This document shows positions 54,725 to 64,000 of a DNA stretch of 64,000 bases, one piece after another (positions within the stretch are counted from its first letter, which is position 1; every line of letters starts with the position of its first letter). Position numbers and translations under genes: made by a program. The stretch comes from Ensifer adhaerens (lineage in GTDB: Bacteria; Pseudomonadota; Alphaproteobacteria; Rhizobiales; Rhizobiaceae): assembly GCF_001270265.1 (NCBI RefSeq), contig NZ_LGAP01000004.1, forward strand, positions 62,001 to 126,000, given 5' to 3'. The notes beneath the pieces were generated by a model, which ran no database searches, was not told the origin of the DNA, and was given only the letters and a program-made list of their open reading frames with translations.

Positions 54725-56425
54725 ATGGCGGAACTCAACACGCAACCAACAGGTACCAGCCCGGAGAAGATCTGGCTGAAATCCTATCCGCCGGGCATTG
54801 CCGCCGAGATCGGCCCGTTGCCCTACAAATCGATCGGCGACTTCTTCGACCATGCCGTCGCGCGCTATTCGCGCCGCTTCGCCTTTACCTGCATGGGCAA
54901 ATCGCTGACCTTCTCCGAACTCAATGCCGAATCCGCCAAGATCGGCGCCTGGCTGCAGGCACGCGGGCTGTCGAAGGGCGACCGCGTCGCGGTGATGATG
55001 CCGAACATCCTGCAGAACCCGGTGATCGTCTACGGCATCCTCAGGGCAGGCTTCACGGTCGTGAACGTCAACCCGCTCTACACGCCGCGCGAACTCGAGC
55101 ACCAGCTCATAGACTCGGGCGCCAAGGCAATCTTCGTGCTTGAGAATTTCGCCCATACGGTCCAGCAGGTGGCGGCCAAGACCAGCATCAAGCATGTGGT
55201 GGTCGCGACGATGGGCGACATGCTCGGCCTCAAGGGCGCAATCGTCAATCTCGTCGTGCGCCGGGTCAAGAAGCTCGTGCCCGCCTGGTCAATCCCCGGT
55301 CACCATTCCTTCAAGTCCGTGCTCGCCGAAGGTGGCCGCCTGAAGCTGACCAAGCCCAACGTCGCGCCTGGTGACGTCGCTTTCCTGCAATACACCGGTG
55401 GCACCACGGGCGTTTCCAAGGGCGCGACGCTGACCCATTCCAACCTCTTGTCGAACATGGCGCAGATGGAAATCTGGTTCGACACGGCGTTCCGCTCGCG
55501 CCCGCGCCCCGACAATCTCGTCTTCATGTGCGCGCTGCCGCTCTATCATATCTTCGCGCTGACCGTGAACTCGCTGATGGGCCTTGCCACCGGTGGCACC
55601 AACATCCTGATCCCCAATCCGCGCGATATCCCCGGCTTCGTCAAGGAACTCGGCAAGTACAAGACCAACATCTTCCCGGGCCTCAACACGCTGTTCAACG
55701 CGCTGATGAACAACGCCGAATTCCAGAAGCTCGACTTCTCGTCGCTGATGCTCACCTTCGGCGGCGGCATGGCCATTCAAAGACCGGTCGCCGAACGCTG
55801 GCAGAAGATGACGGGATGCCCGATCGCCGAAGGCTACGGCCTTTCCGAAACGTCGCCGGTCGCCACCGCCAACCTTCTCGACTCCACCGAGTTTACCGGC
55901 ACGATCGGCTTTCCGATCCCCTCGACCGAGGTCGACATCCGCGACGACCAGGGCAGCAGCCTGCCGATCGGCGAAGTCGGCGAAATCTGCATTCGCGGGC
56001 CGCAGGTGATGGCGGGCTACTGGCAGCGGCCGGACGAGACCGCCAAGGCGATTTCGCCCGACGGTTTCTTCCGCTCCGGCGATATCGGCTTCATAAACCC
56101 TGCCGGCCTCGTCAAGATCGTCGACCGCAAGAAGGACATGATCCTCGTTTCGGGCTTCAACGTCTTCCCGAACGAGGTCGAGGAAGTGGCGATGACCCAT
56201 CCCGGCATTCTCGAATGCGCGGCGATCGGCGTTCCGGACGAACATTCGGGTGAAGCGGTCAAACTGTTCGTCGTCCGCAAGGATCCTGCTCTGACCGAAG
56301 AGGACGTCAAGCGGCATTGCGCGGCCAATCTCACCAACTACAAGCGGCCGCGCTTCGTCGAATTCCGCACGGAGTTGCCGAAAACCAATGTCGGCAAGAT
56401 CCTGAGGAAGGATCTACGGGGGTAA
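54725..56425 (+). CDS. fadD: Long-chain fatty acid--CoA ligase
   Basis: The 566-residue acyl-adenylate-forming enzyme activates fatty acids with ATP and CoA. It has the P-loop AFLQYTGGTTGVSKGATLTH, the A5 block EGYGLSETSPVATAN, GDIGFINPAGLVKIVDRKKD and the C-terminal Lys near NVGKILRKDLRG. ATG 54725 has GGGAGAGAGG upstream. The shared operator motif ties it to the fad operon at 6.6 kb. It is followed by a terminator. Confidence 0.94.
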   Translation: MAELNTQPTGTSPEKIWLKSYPPGIAAEIGPLPYKSIGDFFDHAVARYSRRFAFTCMGKSLTFSELNAESAKIGAWLQARGLSKGDRVAVMMPNILQNPVIVYGILRAGFTVVNVNPLYTPRELEHQLIDSGAKAIFVLENFAHTVQQVAAKTSIKHVVVATMGDMLGLKGAIVNLVVRRVKKLVPAWSIPGHHSFKSVLAEGGRLKLTKPNVAPGDVAFLQYTGGTTGVSKGATLTHSNLLSNMAQMEIWFDTAFRSRPRPDNLVFMCALPLYHIFALTVNSLMGLATGGTNILIPNPRDIPGFVKELGKYKTNIFPGLNTLFNALMNNAEFQKLDFSSLMLTFGGGMAIQRPVAERWQKMTGCPIAEGYGLSETSPVATANLLDSTEFTGTIGFPIPSTEVDIRDDQGSSLPIGEVGEICIRGPQVMAGYWQRPDETAKAISPDGFFRSGDIGFINPAGLVKIVDRKKDMILVSGFNVFPNEVEEVAMTHPGILECAAIGVPDEHSGEAVKLFVVRKDPALTEEDVKRHCAANLTNYKRPRFVEFRTELPKTNVGKILRKDLRG

Positions 56426-56461
56426 ATTACTCCCAAAATTAAAACGATTTAAAAAATCCTG

Positions 56462-56484
56462 AAAACCGCCACCCCGGCGGTTTT
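56462..56484 (+). terminator. Terminator after fadD
   Basis: AAAACCGCC and GGCGGTTTT form a 9-bp stem around ACCCC, 36 bp after the stop, with T's at the 3' side of the stem. Confidence 0.75.
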
Positions 56485-56553
56485 GCGGGCTTGATTTGAG
56501 CGGCTTAAAGCGAATAGCTACGCAGGCGAATGTCCGACACAAGGAGCCCCGCG

Positions 56554-58179
<1,626 letters not shown>

Positions 58180-58187
58180 AAAGCGGC

Positions 58188-58214
58188 GACAGGGGCGCGA
58201 TCGCCGCCCCTGTC
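58188..58214. terminator. Hairpin between pgi and a decayed gene
   Basis: A 10-bp perfect stem (GACAGGGGCG with CGCCCCTGTC) and a 7-nt loop lie 8 bp after the pgi stop. No U-tract is present, so its strength as a terminator is uncertain. Confidence 0.5.
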
Positions 58215-58217
58215 CAC

Positions 58218-58666
58218 TCATGCCGCGCAGGTCGGCAATGCTTTGACGCCGGCCTGATGGAGCATATCCATCAGATCCAGCCCCGACAGGATCTGGAAGT
58301 AGCTTTCGTCGGAGCGGGTGCGTATCCAGGCATCGACCGTGACCTTCTGGTCAGCGGGGAGCGGACCGGTCCAGCAACCGCCGGAGAAACCGACGCGAGA
58401 CTGCCGCGCCCTTTGGCCTCGGCGCCCTTGGTCGCCGCAATCCTTTCCTGCATGTCGCGCAGGCGCTCGGCATCGGCAAGTGTCAACGTCAGGACATAAA
58501 GCGTCTGGCCGTCCCGCATCCGCTCGGTAAGCGTCGGCGCTCCGGCATTGCCGGACTGGATCTGAAGCGCAAAGCGACGGGTGTCGAGGGACGCGCCATC
58601 GGCCTTCCACGAGCTCCCAAGGGTCGCATCGCCGCGCCGCGGCGAAAGCGCTTCCGGCACCAACAA
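58218..58666 (-). pseudogene. Frameshifted remnant of an unknown secreted-type protein
   Basis: Two overlapping minus-strand frames must be joined to make a sensible product. The first part runs LVPEALSPRRGDATLGSSWK ... LTLTLADAERLRDMQERIAA. The second is GFSGGCWTGPLPADQKVTVD followed by AWIRTRSDESYFQILSGLDL and a stop at 58218. The shift lies about 58392-58408. No N-terminal signal sequence is found, so the 5' end is also missing. I do not recognise the family. Convergent with pgi. Confidence 0.6.
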
Positions 58667-58689
58667 GGCAACCCGCAGCTCTGCCGGTG

Positions 58690-58768
58690 GTGGCCGGGCT
58701 GCTTCTGGTGCTAGGCCACGTCATGGTCATCGCGTGGGGTCGACGCCGAGAACCGGAGCTTCGTCTAA
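58690..58768 (+). pseudogene. DUF2975-like C-terminal remnant
   Basis: A membrane-helix fragment (VVAGLLLVLGHVM) in one frame is followed, after a frameshift, by VDAENRSFV and a stop, the usual end of DUF2975 proteins. DUF2975 genes normally precede a YozG-type HTH gene, and exactly such a gene starts at 58772. The N-terminal part is lost. Confidence 0.55.
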
Positions 58769-58771
58769 CCG

Positions 58772-58987
58772 ATGCCGATTGTCGTAAACCTCGACGTCAT
58801 GCTGGCAAAACGCAAGGTGCGCTCCCGCGACCTCGCAGAGCAGGTCGGCATCACCGAGCAGAACATTTCGCTGCTGAAATCCGGCAAGGTGAAGGGCGTG
58901 CGCTTCGACACGCTTGAGAAGATCTGCGCCGTTCTCGACTGCCAACCGGGCGACATCCTCGAATATCGCCCGGCGGAGGATGAGTGA
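58772..58987 (+). CDS. YozG-like Cro/CI-type HTH protein
   Basis: The 71-residue regulator has MPIVVNLDVMLAKRKVRSRD, SRDLAEQVGITEQNISLLKS (helix-turn-helix) and TLEKICAVLDCQPGDILEYR, typical of the short YozG family. It is intact although its usual partner DUF2975 gene upstream is decayed. It may control its own promoter, now disrupted. Expression is uncertain. Confidence 0.8.
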   Translation: MPIVVNLDVMLAKRKVRSRDLAEQVGITEQNISLLKSGKVKGVRFDTLEKICAVLDCQPGDILEYRPAEDE

Positions 58988-59004
58988 TACCGGCCGACTG
59001 ATCG

Positions 59005-59931
59005 TCAGAGCCCGATTTCATGCTTCCAGGGCGGGTTGGCGCCGGCGCGCGAAACGGTGACGGCGGCAGCCTTGGCACCCAGCGCCAGGGCGTCGCGGAC
59101 AGCACTTTCCGAGAGGTTTGCGACGGCGTCCTTGGTCAGGAGATCGCTCAACTTCAGCGAGGCCAGCACACCGGCATCGAAGGTATCGCCGGCGCCGACC
59201 GTATCGACGACCGTCACGCGCTCGCCGGCGACTTCGACCTTATGGCGGGCGGTATAACCGACGGCCCCGTCGGCGCCCTTGGTGATCAGCACCAGCTTCG
59301 GCCCGCGCTTCAGCCATTCGGCGGCGAGATCGTCGTGGCTGCCGGTCATGCCGAACCAGTCGAGGTCCTCGTCGGAGAACTTGATGATGTCGGACATCGC
59401 CGCCATGCGGTTCATGCGAGCGAGGTGGGCTTCGCGGTCCTTGATGAAGCCGGGCCGAATGTTCGGATCGAAGGAGATGACCCGCTTTTCGTGTTCGCGG
59501 GTCATCAGCGCTTCATAGGTCGAGCCGCAGGGCTCGGGGATGAGGCTGATGGCGCCGAAATGCAGCGCCTCGCAGAAATCGCCGAGCGCCGGCAGATGAT
59601 CCCTAGTGATCATGCGCCCTGCGGTATTCTCGTCGAAGAAGGCGTAGGTGGCATGGCCATTGACGAGCTTGACGAAGGCAAGCGTCGTATGCAGCGACAG
59701 GGTCGCGCAGGGGCCGAAGTCGACATTCGCCGCCTTCAGCGTTTCGCGGAGAATATCGCCGAACATATCGTCGGAAAGGCCGGTGAAGAAGCCGGTGGGA
59801 ATGCCGAGCCGACCGAGCGCGATCGCCGTGTTGAAGATCGCACCGCCGGCATAGGGCGCAAAGGCGCTCTCGCCCGCGGTCGTGTCCCGCGGCAGCATGT
59901 CGATCAGCGCTTCACCACAACATACGATCAT
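59005..59931 (-). CDS. frk: Fructokinase (PfkB family)
   Basis: The 308-residue sugar kinase has the PfkB signature 1 region GGAIFNTAIALGRLGIPTGF and signature 2 with catalytic Asp in VVDTVGAGDTFDAGVLASLK. It probably phosphorylates fructose to fructose-6-phosphate, feeding pgi nearby; the frc uptake genes are 2 kb downstream. ATG 59931 has GGAG 8 nt upstream and is preferred over ATG 59937. A closely related 2-keto-sugar kinase cannot be excluded from sequence alone. Confidence 0.88.
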   Translation of the reverse strand: MIVCCGEALIDMLPRDTTAGESAFAPYAGGAIFNTAIALGRLGIPTGFFTGLSDDMFGDILRETLKAANVDFGPCATLSLHTTLAFVKLVNGHATYAFFDENTAGRMITRDHLPALGDFCEALHFGAISLIPEPCGSTYEALMTREHEKRVISFDPNIRPGFIKDREAHLARMNRMAAMSDIIKFSDEDLDWFGMTGSHDDLAAEWLKRGPKLVLITKGADGAVGYTARHKVEVAGERVTVVDTVGAGDTFDAGVLASLKLSDLLTKDAVANLSESAVRDALALGAKAAAVTVSRAGANPPWKHEIGL

Positions 59932-60001
59932 CGGCATTTCTCCCCTGAAGACATTTCAATTGATTTCAATGACTTTCCGCGAAATCCCAGTGCGCTGACG
60001 C

Positions 60002-60700
60002 CTACTGGGCGGCAAGCGCGGTGACGCCGCCATTGCGGCCCGACCAGGCCAGCGGGTCGTTGAGGAAGGCCTCGACTTCGCCAAGCGTCTTGTCGTCGAA
60101 CAGCGCCTGCTCGCGGGCAACGGCCAGAACGTTGCGCCATGTGGCGATCCAGTGCAGGTCGACGCCCTTGCCCTTCATGTCGCCGACGGCTTCCGGGAAG
60201 ATGTCATAGTAGAAGAGCGCGATGCCGTGGTCGACGATGCCGCCGGCAGCGCGGATCGCGTCAATGAACTTGAACATCGAGCCGCCAGCCGTCGTCAGGT
60301 CCTCGATCACCAGAACGCGGGCGCCCTCCGGCATGTGGCCCTCGATCTGGGCGTTGCGGCCATGGCCCTTCGGCGCCTTGCGCACGTAGATCATCGGCAG
60401 GCCGAGGCGCTCAGCCAGCATGGCCGCGAAAGGAATGCCCGCCGTCTCGCCGCCGGCAACGACGTCGAACTGCTCGAAGCCGGCCTCGCGCAGGATGGAT
60501 GCCGCGGCGAAATCCATGACCGCCGAACGGATGCGTGGATAGGAGATCAGCTTGCGGCAGTCGATATAAACAGGGCTCGCCATGCCGGACGAGAGCTTAT
60601 AGGGCTTGTCGGCGCTGAAATGCACCGCCTTGATCTCCCAGAGCATTTTTGCGACCAGATCGGCCATCACGGCCTTGTCGGTGAACGCGTTGGAAAACAT
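60002..60700 (-). CDS. pyrE: Orotate phosphoribosyltransferase
   Basis: The 232-residue enzyme makes OMP from orotate and PRPP. The PRPP motif is [20 protein letters not shown] near residue 130; [20 protein letters not shown] and [17 protein letters not shown] complete the family blocks. AAGGAGAGTTTG precedes ATG 60700. It follows pyrC by 28 bp, so the two form an operon. Confidence 0.96.
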   Translation of the reverse strand: MFSNAFTDKAVMADLVAKMLWEIKAVHFSADKPYKLSSGMASPVYIDCRKLISYPRIRSAVMDFAAASILREAGFEQFDVVAGGETAGIPFAAMLAERLGLPMIYVRKAPKGHGRNAQIEGHMPEGARVLVIEDLTTAGGSMFKFIDAIRAAGGIVDHGIALFYYDIFPEAVGDMKGKGVDLHWIATWRNVLAVAREQALFDDKTLGEVEAFLNDPLAWSGRNGGVTALAAQ

Positions 60701-60728
60701 CAAACTCTCCTTCAATTTCTTCGAGTGA

Positions 60729-61766
60729 TCAGACGACGGCCCAGCGCAGCGGGAACATCGGATCAAAAACGGTGACAAGGCCGGCGCCGGTGTCGATCTT
60801 TGCGGGATACCTGACGGCCTCTTGCTGCTTGCGCAGCGTGATCGTCTCCTCGTTGACCGGCAGGCCGTACCAGGCCGGGCCGTTCAGCGACGCGAAGGCT
60901 TCGAGCTTGTCGAGTGCACCTTCCTCTTCGAACACATGGGCAAGGCAGCTCATGGTGTTGATCGAGGTGTAGATGCCGGCGCATCCACAGGCGCATTCCT
61001 TGAGCGGATCGACATGCGGCGCCGAGTCCGTGCCGAGGAAAAAGCGTGCATCACCCGATATCGCCGCCGCGCGCAGGGCCAGGCGGTGGTTCTCGCGCTT
61101 GGCAACCGGCAGGCAATAGTAATGCGGCTTGATGCCGCCGACGAGAATGGCGTTGCGGTTGATGATCAGGTGGTGCGTGGTGATCGAGCCGGCGAGATTG
61201 GCCTTCGACGCCTTGATGTAGTCGACGCCGTCCTTGGTGGTGACGTGCTCCATCGTCACTTTCAGTTCCGGCAGGCGCTTGCGCAAGGGATCGAGGACGG
61301 TTGCGATGAACGCGGCCTCGCGGTCGAAGATATCGACGTCCGACGTCGTCACTTCGCCGTGGACGCAGAGCGGCAAGCCGATCTTGGCCATGCGCTCCAG
61401 CACCGGCATCGCTTTGTCGATGTCGCGAACGCCACTGTTCGAGTTGGTCGTCGCGCCAGCCGGATAGAGCTTGACGGCCTTGACGAGACCGCTTTTGTGG
61501 CCGGACTCGACATCGTCGGGGTCCGTGCCCTCCGTCAGGTAGAGTGTCATCAGCGGCTCGAAGCGGTCACCCGCCGGAATGGCGGCGACGATCCGGTCGC
61601 GATAGGCCGCTGCATCGGCCGCGGTGACGACCGGCGGCACAAGGTTGGGCATGATGATCGCGCGGGCGAAGTGGCGGCTGGTATCGGCGATGACGCCCTT
61701 CAGCATGTCGCCGTCGCGCAGGTGAAGGTGCCAATCATCCGGCCGGCGGATAACGAGGTCTTGCAT
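60729..61766 (-). CDS. pyrC: Dihydroorotase
   Basis: The 345-residue class II (PyrC-type) enzyme has the metal-binding [11 protein letters not shown] near residue 13, the carbamylated Lys in [16 protein letters not shown] (near 97), and later zinc ligands in CVHGEVT and [31 protein letters not shown] holds the catalytic Asp. It forms dihydroorotate. It is followed by pyrE. Confidence 0.96.
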   Translation of the reverse strand: MQDLVIRRPDDWHLHLRDGDMLKGVIADTSRHFARAIIMPNLVPPVVTAADAAAYRDRIVAAIPAGDRFEPLMTLYLTEGTDPDDVESGHKSGLVKAVKLYPAGATTNSNSGVRDIDKAMPVLERMAKIGLPLCVHGEVTTSDVDIFDREAAFIATVLDPLRKRLPELKVTMEHVTTKDGVDYIKASKANLAGSITTHHLIINRNAILVGGIKPHYYCLPVAKRENHRLALRAAAISGDARFFLGTDSAPHVDPLKECACGCAGIYTSINTMSCLAHVFEEEGALDKLEAFASLNGPAWYGLPVNEETITLRKQQEAVRYPAKIDTGAGLVTVFDPMFPLRWAVV

Positions 61767-61786
61767 TGTCAGCGTTCTCCTAACTC

Positions 61787-61833
61787 AGAGCAGGATGGCG
61801 GAAAACCGCTTACACTTTTCCTCATCAAGCTCT
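61787..61833. repeat. Short palindromic repeat upstream of pyrC
   Basis: AGAGCAGGATGGCGG and a complementary-looking CCTCATCAAGCTCT flank AAAACCGCTTACACTTTT. It is related to the second half of the composite repeat at 20050-20204. Confidence 0.6.
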
Positions 61834-61966
61834 CGTGCTCGCGCCCGATCCGCGCGCGCAGCTTTGCAGCCGGCAGGTGCGGGCGACGGGCGGTAACTCA
61901 TGTGGTGAAACCGCGTCTCGATATCACCAATGCGCCCGGGAACACAATCCGCAATCCGACCATCGC

Positions 61967-62587
61967 TCAGAAATCCGCAAGCACGAGATCGGCGGACCGC
62001 TGATGGTCGACAACCCGACGAGCGTTCGGGATGTCGTTGCCAAACGCCTTTCGCCGAGCCGCTTCCGCATCATAACCATGATCGTACCAGCGTTTCAGCA
62101 AGCGCCGCTCCAACTCCTCGATGCCGGGATTGATGAAGATGGAGAAGTCGAAGGCGCCGTCGAGCTTCGTCCATGGCGCCTCGTCGAGCAGCAGATAATT
62201 GCCCTCGACGAGAATGATGCGGGTATCGGCCGCCACAACCCGCGCCGAGGCAATCGCCAGTTCGCGTGAGCGATCGAAGACCGGGACCAGCACCTCGCCG
62301 TCGTTGGCCCTGACGGCGGCGATCGTCGCCAGGAACGACCTGGCGTCGAAGGTCTCCGGCGCGCCTTTTCGGGCAAGCAGGCCCTTTTGCTCGAGCACCG
62401 CATTGTCCATGTGAAAGCCGTCCATCGGCAGCACCGCCGCCTTTTCACCGGCTGCAACCAGCGCTTCGGCAAGCGCATCGGACAGCGTCGATTTTCCGGC
62501 ACCGGGCGGGCCGGCAATCGCCACGACGAAACGGGCGGCTCCGGCCGCCCGTTGCAGGATTTGATCAACCACCGGCGCCACATTCAT
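61967..62587 (-). CDS. frcK: FrcK-like P-loop kinase of the fructose operon
   Basis: The 206-residue uridine-kinase-like NTPase has Walker A VAIAGPPGAGKSTLSDAL near residue 24, then VLPMDGFHMDNAVLE and IILVEGNYLLLDE. It overlaps the frcA stop by 4 bp (ATGA). In S. meliloti, frcBCAK encodes a fructose ABC system plus this kinase, whose substrate is not certain to me. The reading direction and order here (frcC-frcA-frcK) match. Confidence 0.85.
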   Translation of the reverse strand: MNVAPVVDQILQRAAGAARFVVAIAGPPGAGKSTLSDALAEALVAAGEKAAVLPMDGFHMDNAVLEQKGLLARKGAPETFDARSFLATIAAVRANDGEVLVPVFDRSRELAIASARVVAADTRIILVEGNYLLLDEAPWTKLDGAFDFSIFINPGIEELERRLLKRWYDHGYDAEAARRKAFGNDIPNARRVVDHQRSADLVLADF

Positions 62588-63366
62588 GCGGCGAGCGCCT
62601 CGCGCGGCGGTTCCTTCGCGCCGGTCATGAAGGCGACGGCATCCGACATCGTGTACTCCTTCGGATTGATGACGCAGAGGCGCTTGCCAAGCCGGTGGAT
62701 GTGGATGCGGTCGGCAACCTCGAACACATGCGGCATGTTGTGCGAGATGAGCACGATCGGCAGGCCGCGCGAACGCACGTCGAGGATCAGTTCCAGCACC
62801 CGCCGGCTTTCCTTGACGCCGAGCGCTGCCGTCGGTTCGTCCATGATCACCACCTTGGAGCCGAAGGCTGCAGCTCGCGCCACGGCCACGCCCTGGCGCT
62901 GGCCGCCCGAAAGGGTCTCCACCGCCTGGTTGATGTTCTGGATCGTCATCAGGCCGAGTTCGGACAGCTTTGCCCGTGCCCGCTTCTCCATTTCCGTGCG
63001 GTCGAGCGTGCGGAAGAGCTTACCCATGATGCCCGGCTTGCGGATTTCGCGGCCGAGAAACATGTTGTCGGCGATCGAGAGCGCCGGCGACAGCGCCAGG
63101 TTCTGGTACACCGTCTCGATGCCGGCCGTGCGCGCCTCCATCGGCGAACGGAAGTGGATCGGCTGGCCCTCGAGCCGAATCTCGCCTTCATCCGGCGTGA
63201 CGGCGCCGGAGATCGCCTTGATCATCGAGGACTTACCGGCGCCGTTGTCGCCGATGACGGCCAGGATCTCGCCCGGATAAAGGTCGAAATCGGCATGATC
63301 GAGGGCCGTGACGCGACCATAACGCTTGACCAGGCCGCGCGCGGTGAGAATGGGTTCCTGAGCCAT
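62584..63366 (-). CDS. frcA: Fructose ABC transporter ATP-binding protein FrcA
   Basis: The 260-residue single-ATPase component has Walker A AVIGDNGAGKSSMIKAI, signature VETLSGGQRQGVAVARAA and Walker B KVVIMDEPTAALGVKESRRV, with switch His in VLISHNMPHV. It is of the sugar (CUT2) class, but with one ABC domain rather than the usual two, as known for FrcA. It starts at ATG 63366, overlapping the frcC stop by one base. Confidence 0.9.
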   Translation of the reverse strand: MAQEPILTARGLVKRYGRVTALDHADFDLYPGEILAVIGDNGAGKSSMIKAISGAVTPDEGEIRLEGQPIHFRSPMEARTAGIETVYQNLALSPALSIADNMFLGREIRKPGIMGKLFRTLDRTEMEKRARAKLSELGLMTIQNINQAVETLSGGQRQGVAVARAAAFGSKVVIMDEPTAALGVKESRRVLELILDVRSRGLPIVLISHNMPHVFEVADRIHIHRLGKRLCVINPKEYTMSDAVAFMTGAKEPPREALAA

Positions 63367-64000
63367 CAGCCTGCTACCTTTCGGATCCATTGGTCGATTG
63401 CGACGGCGGTGATGATCAGCACGCCGGTGAGGAAGACTTTCCATTGCGGATCGGCGCCCAGCATGTTGAGGCCCATGGAGACCACACCGACGATCATAGC
63501 GCCGATCAGGGTTCCAAGGATCGATCCGCGTCCGCCGAAGAGCGAGATGCCGCCGATCACGGCTGCGGTGATGGCCTGCAGATTATAGTCGGTGACGGCT
63601 GCCGAAGGCGAGATCGAGCCGTTGCGGCCGATCGAGACCCAGGCGGCGAGTGCCGCGATCAGACCGGCCAGCGTATAGGCGCTGAGCAGCACGCGGCTGG
63701 TGCGGATACCGGAAAGCTTGGCCGCTTCGGGATCGTCGCCGACCGCATAAAGGTGCCGCCCCCAGGCGGTATGATTGAGCGCATACCAGAGGCCAAGGAC
63801 CAGCACGACCATCATGACCACGCCGAGTGTGAAGACGGCGGGCCCCACCTTGAAGCTGACGCCGAAGACGTGAAGCATCGGGGTGACCGCGGTCACATCG
63901 GCCTCGCGGATCGTCGCATTGGCCGAGTAAATGAAGTTCGTCGACATGATGACGTACCAGGTGCCGAGCGTCACGATGAACGGCGGCAGCTTGACCCTGG
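63366..64000 (-). CDS. frcC: Fructose ABC transporter permease FrcC, 5' end outside window
   Basis: The visible C-terminal 210 residues contain the CUT2 permease blocks LPPFIVTLGTWYVIMSTNFI, RHLYAVGDDPEAAKLSGIRT and GRNGSISPSAAVTDYNLQAI, and the EAA-like AITAAVIGGISLFGGRGSIL, with several membrane helices. The frame continues past 64000, so the start is not in the window. Its stop TGA overlaps the frcA ATG. Confidence 0.9.
   Translation of the reverse strand, partial: RVKLPPFIVTLGTWYVIMSTNFIYSANATIREADVTAVTPMLHVFGVSFKVGPAVFTLGVVMMVVLVLGLWYALNHTAWGRHLYAVGDDPEAAKLSGIRTSRVLLSAYTLAGLIAALAAWVSIGRNGSISPSAAVTDYNLQAITAAVIGGISLFGGRGSILGTLIGAMIVGVVSMGLNMLGADPQWKVFLTGVLIITAVAIDQWIRKVAG

Overview
This window looks like core chromosome of a Rhizobiaceae member, most probably Ensifer/Sinorhizobium (inference). 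The grounds are high-GC coding, RIME-like palindromic intergenic repeats, a SAM-II riboswitch before metZ, GcrA, PodJ and CcrM-type GANTC sites. Gene neighbourhoods also match the S. meliloti chromosome as I remember it: podJ/fad, argF-argD-gcrA-pho/pst-ppk2, fadD-pgi-frk-pyrE-pyrC-frc. No phage, IS element, CRISPR array or rRNA operon is visible.

Layout. 1-2.1 kb: a stand-alone Lrp ligand-binding domain and a TIGR02186/TauE pair. 2.4-12.3 kb: the polarity factor PodJ, divergent from a beta-oxidation operon (acyl-CoA dehydrogenase, thiolase, a YbaY-like lipoprotein, FadB). 12.4-21 kb: small accessory genes, including a GIY-YIG protein, a GNAT remnant beside a long palindrome, a methyltransferase, DMT and LysE exporters, a divergent SRPBCC/HxlR pair with a strong operator, an S24-type repressor followed by a degenerate SNase-like protein and a TerB protein, a sterol desaturase and a periplasmic binding protein. 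21.2-29.6 kb: tRNA-Gly, dCTP deaminase, SAM-II-metZ, a CDP-alcohol phosphotransferase, apaG, hslO, argF, argD and gcrA. 29.7-38.6 kb: the phosphate system, with pstS-pstC-pstA-pstB-phoU-phoB in one orientation, phoR upstream, a Pho box before pstS, and divergent ppk2. 38.7-43.3 kb: an unknown anchored protein, nitronate monooxygenase, tRNA-Thr and an MFS exporter. 43.5-51.6 kb: a complete kdp potassium system with two tiny membrane-protein genes at its 5' end. 51.7-58.2 kb: AI-2E transporter, MFS exporter, fadD and pgi. 58.2-59 kb: a small zone of gene decay. 59-64 kb: fructokinase, pyrE, pyrC and the frc fructose-uptake genes, cut by the window end.

How parts connect. A 26-bp palindrome is identical before the beta-oxidation operon and before the nitronate monooxygenase gene, and a diverged copy precedes fadD. 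This suggests one repressor regulon for acyl-CoA breakdown. The Pho genes form a sensor/transport/regulator unit whose natural partner is the adjacent polyphosphate kinase. GcrA has an unusually dense set of GANTC methylation sites upstream, and PodJ is a classic polarity target, so cell-cycle control touches two loci here.

Nothing in the window is clearly a new multi-gene system. The best leads are regulatory or small: the shared operator, the gcrA promoter cluster, the second mini-protein and the tandem repeat in kdp, the lipoprotein embedded in the fad operon, the argD leader, and the S24/SNase-like/TerB trio.
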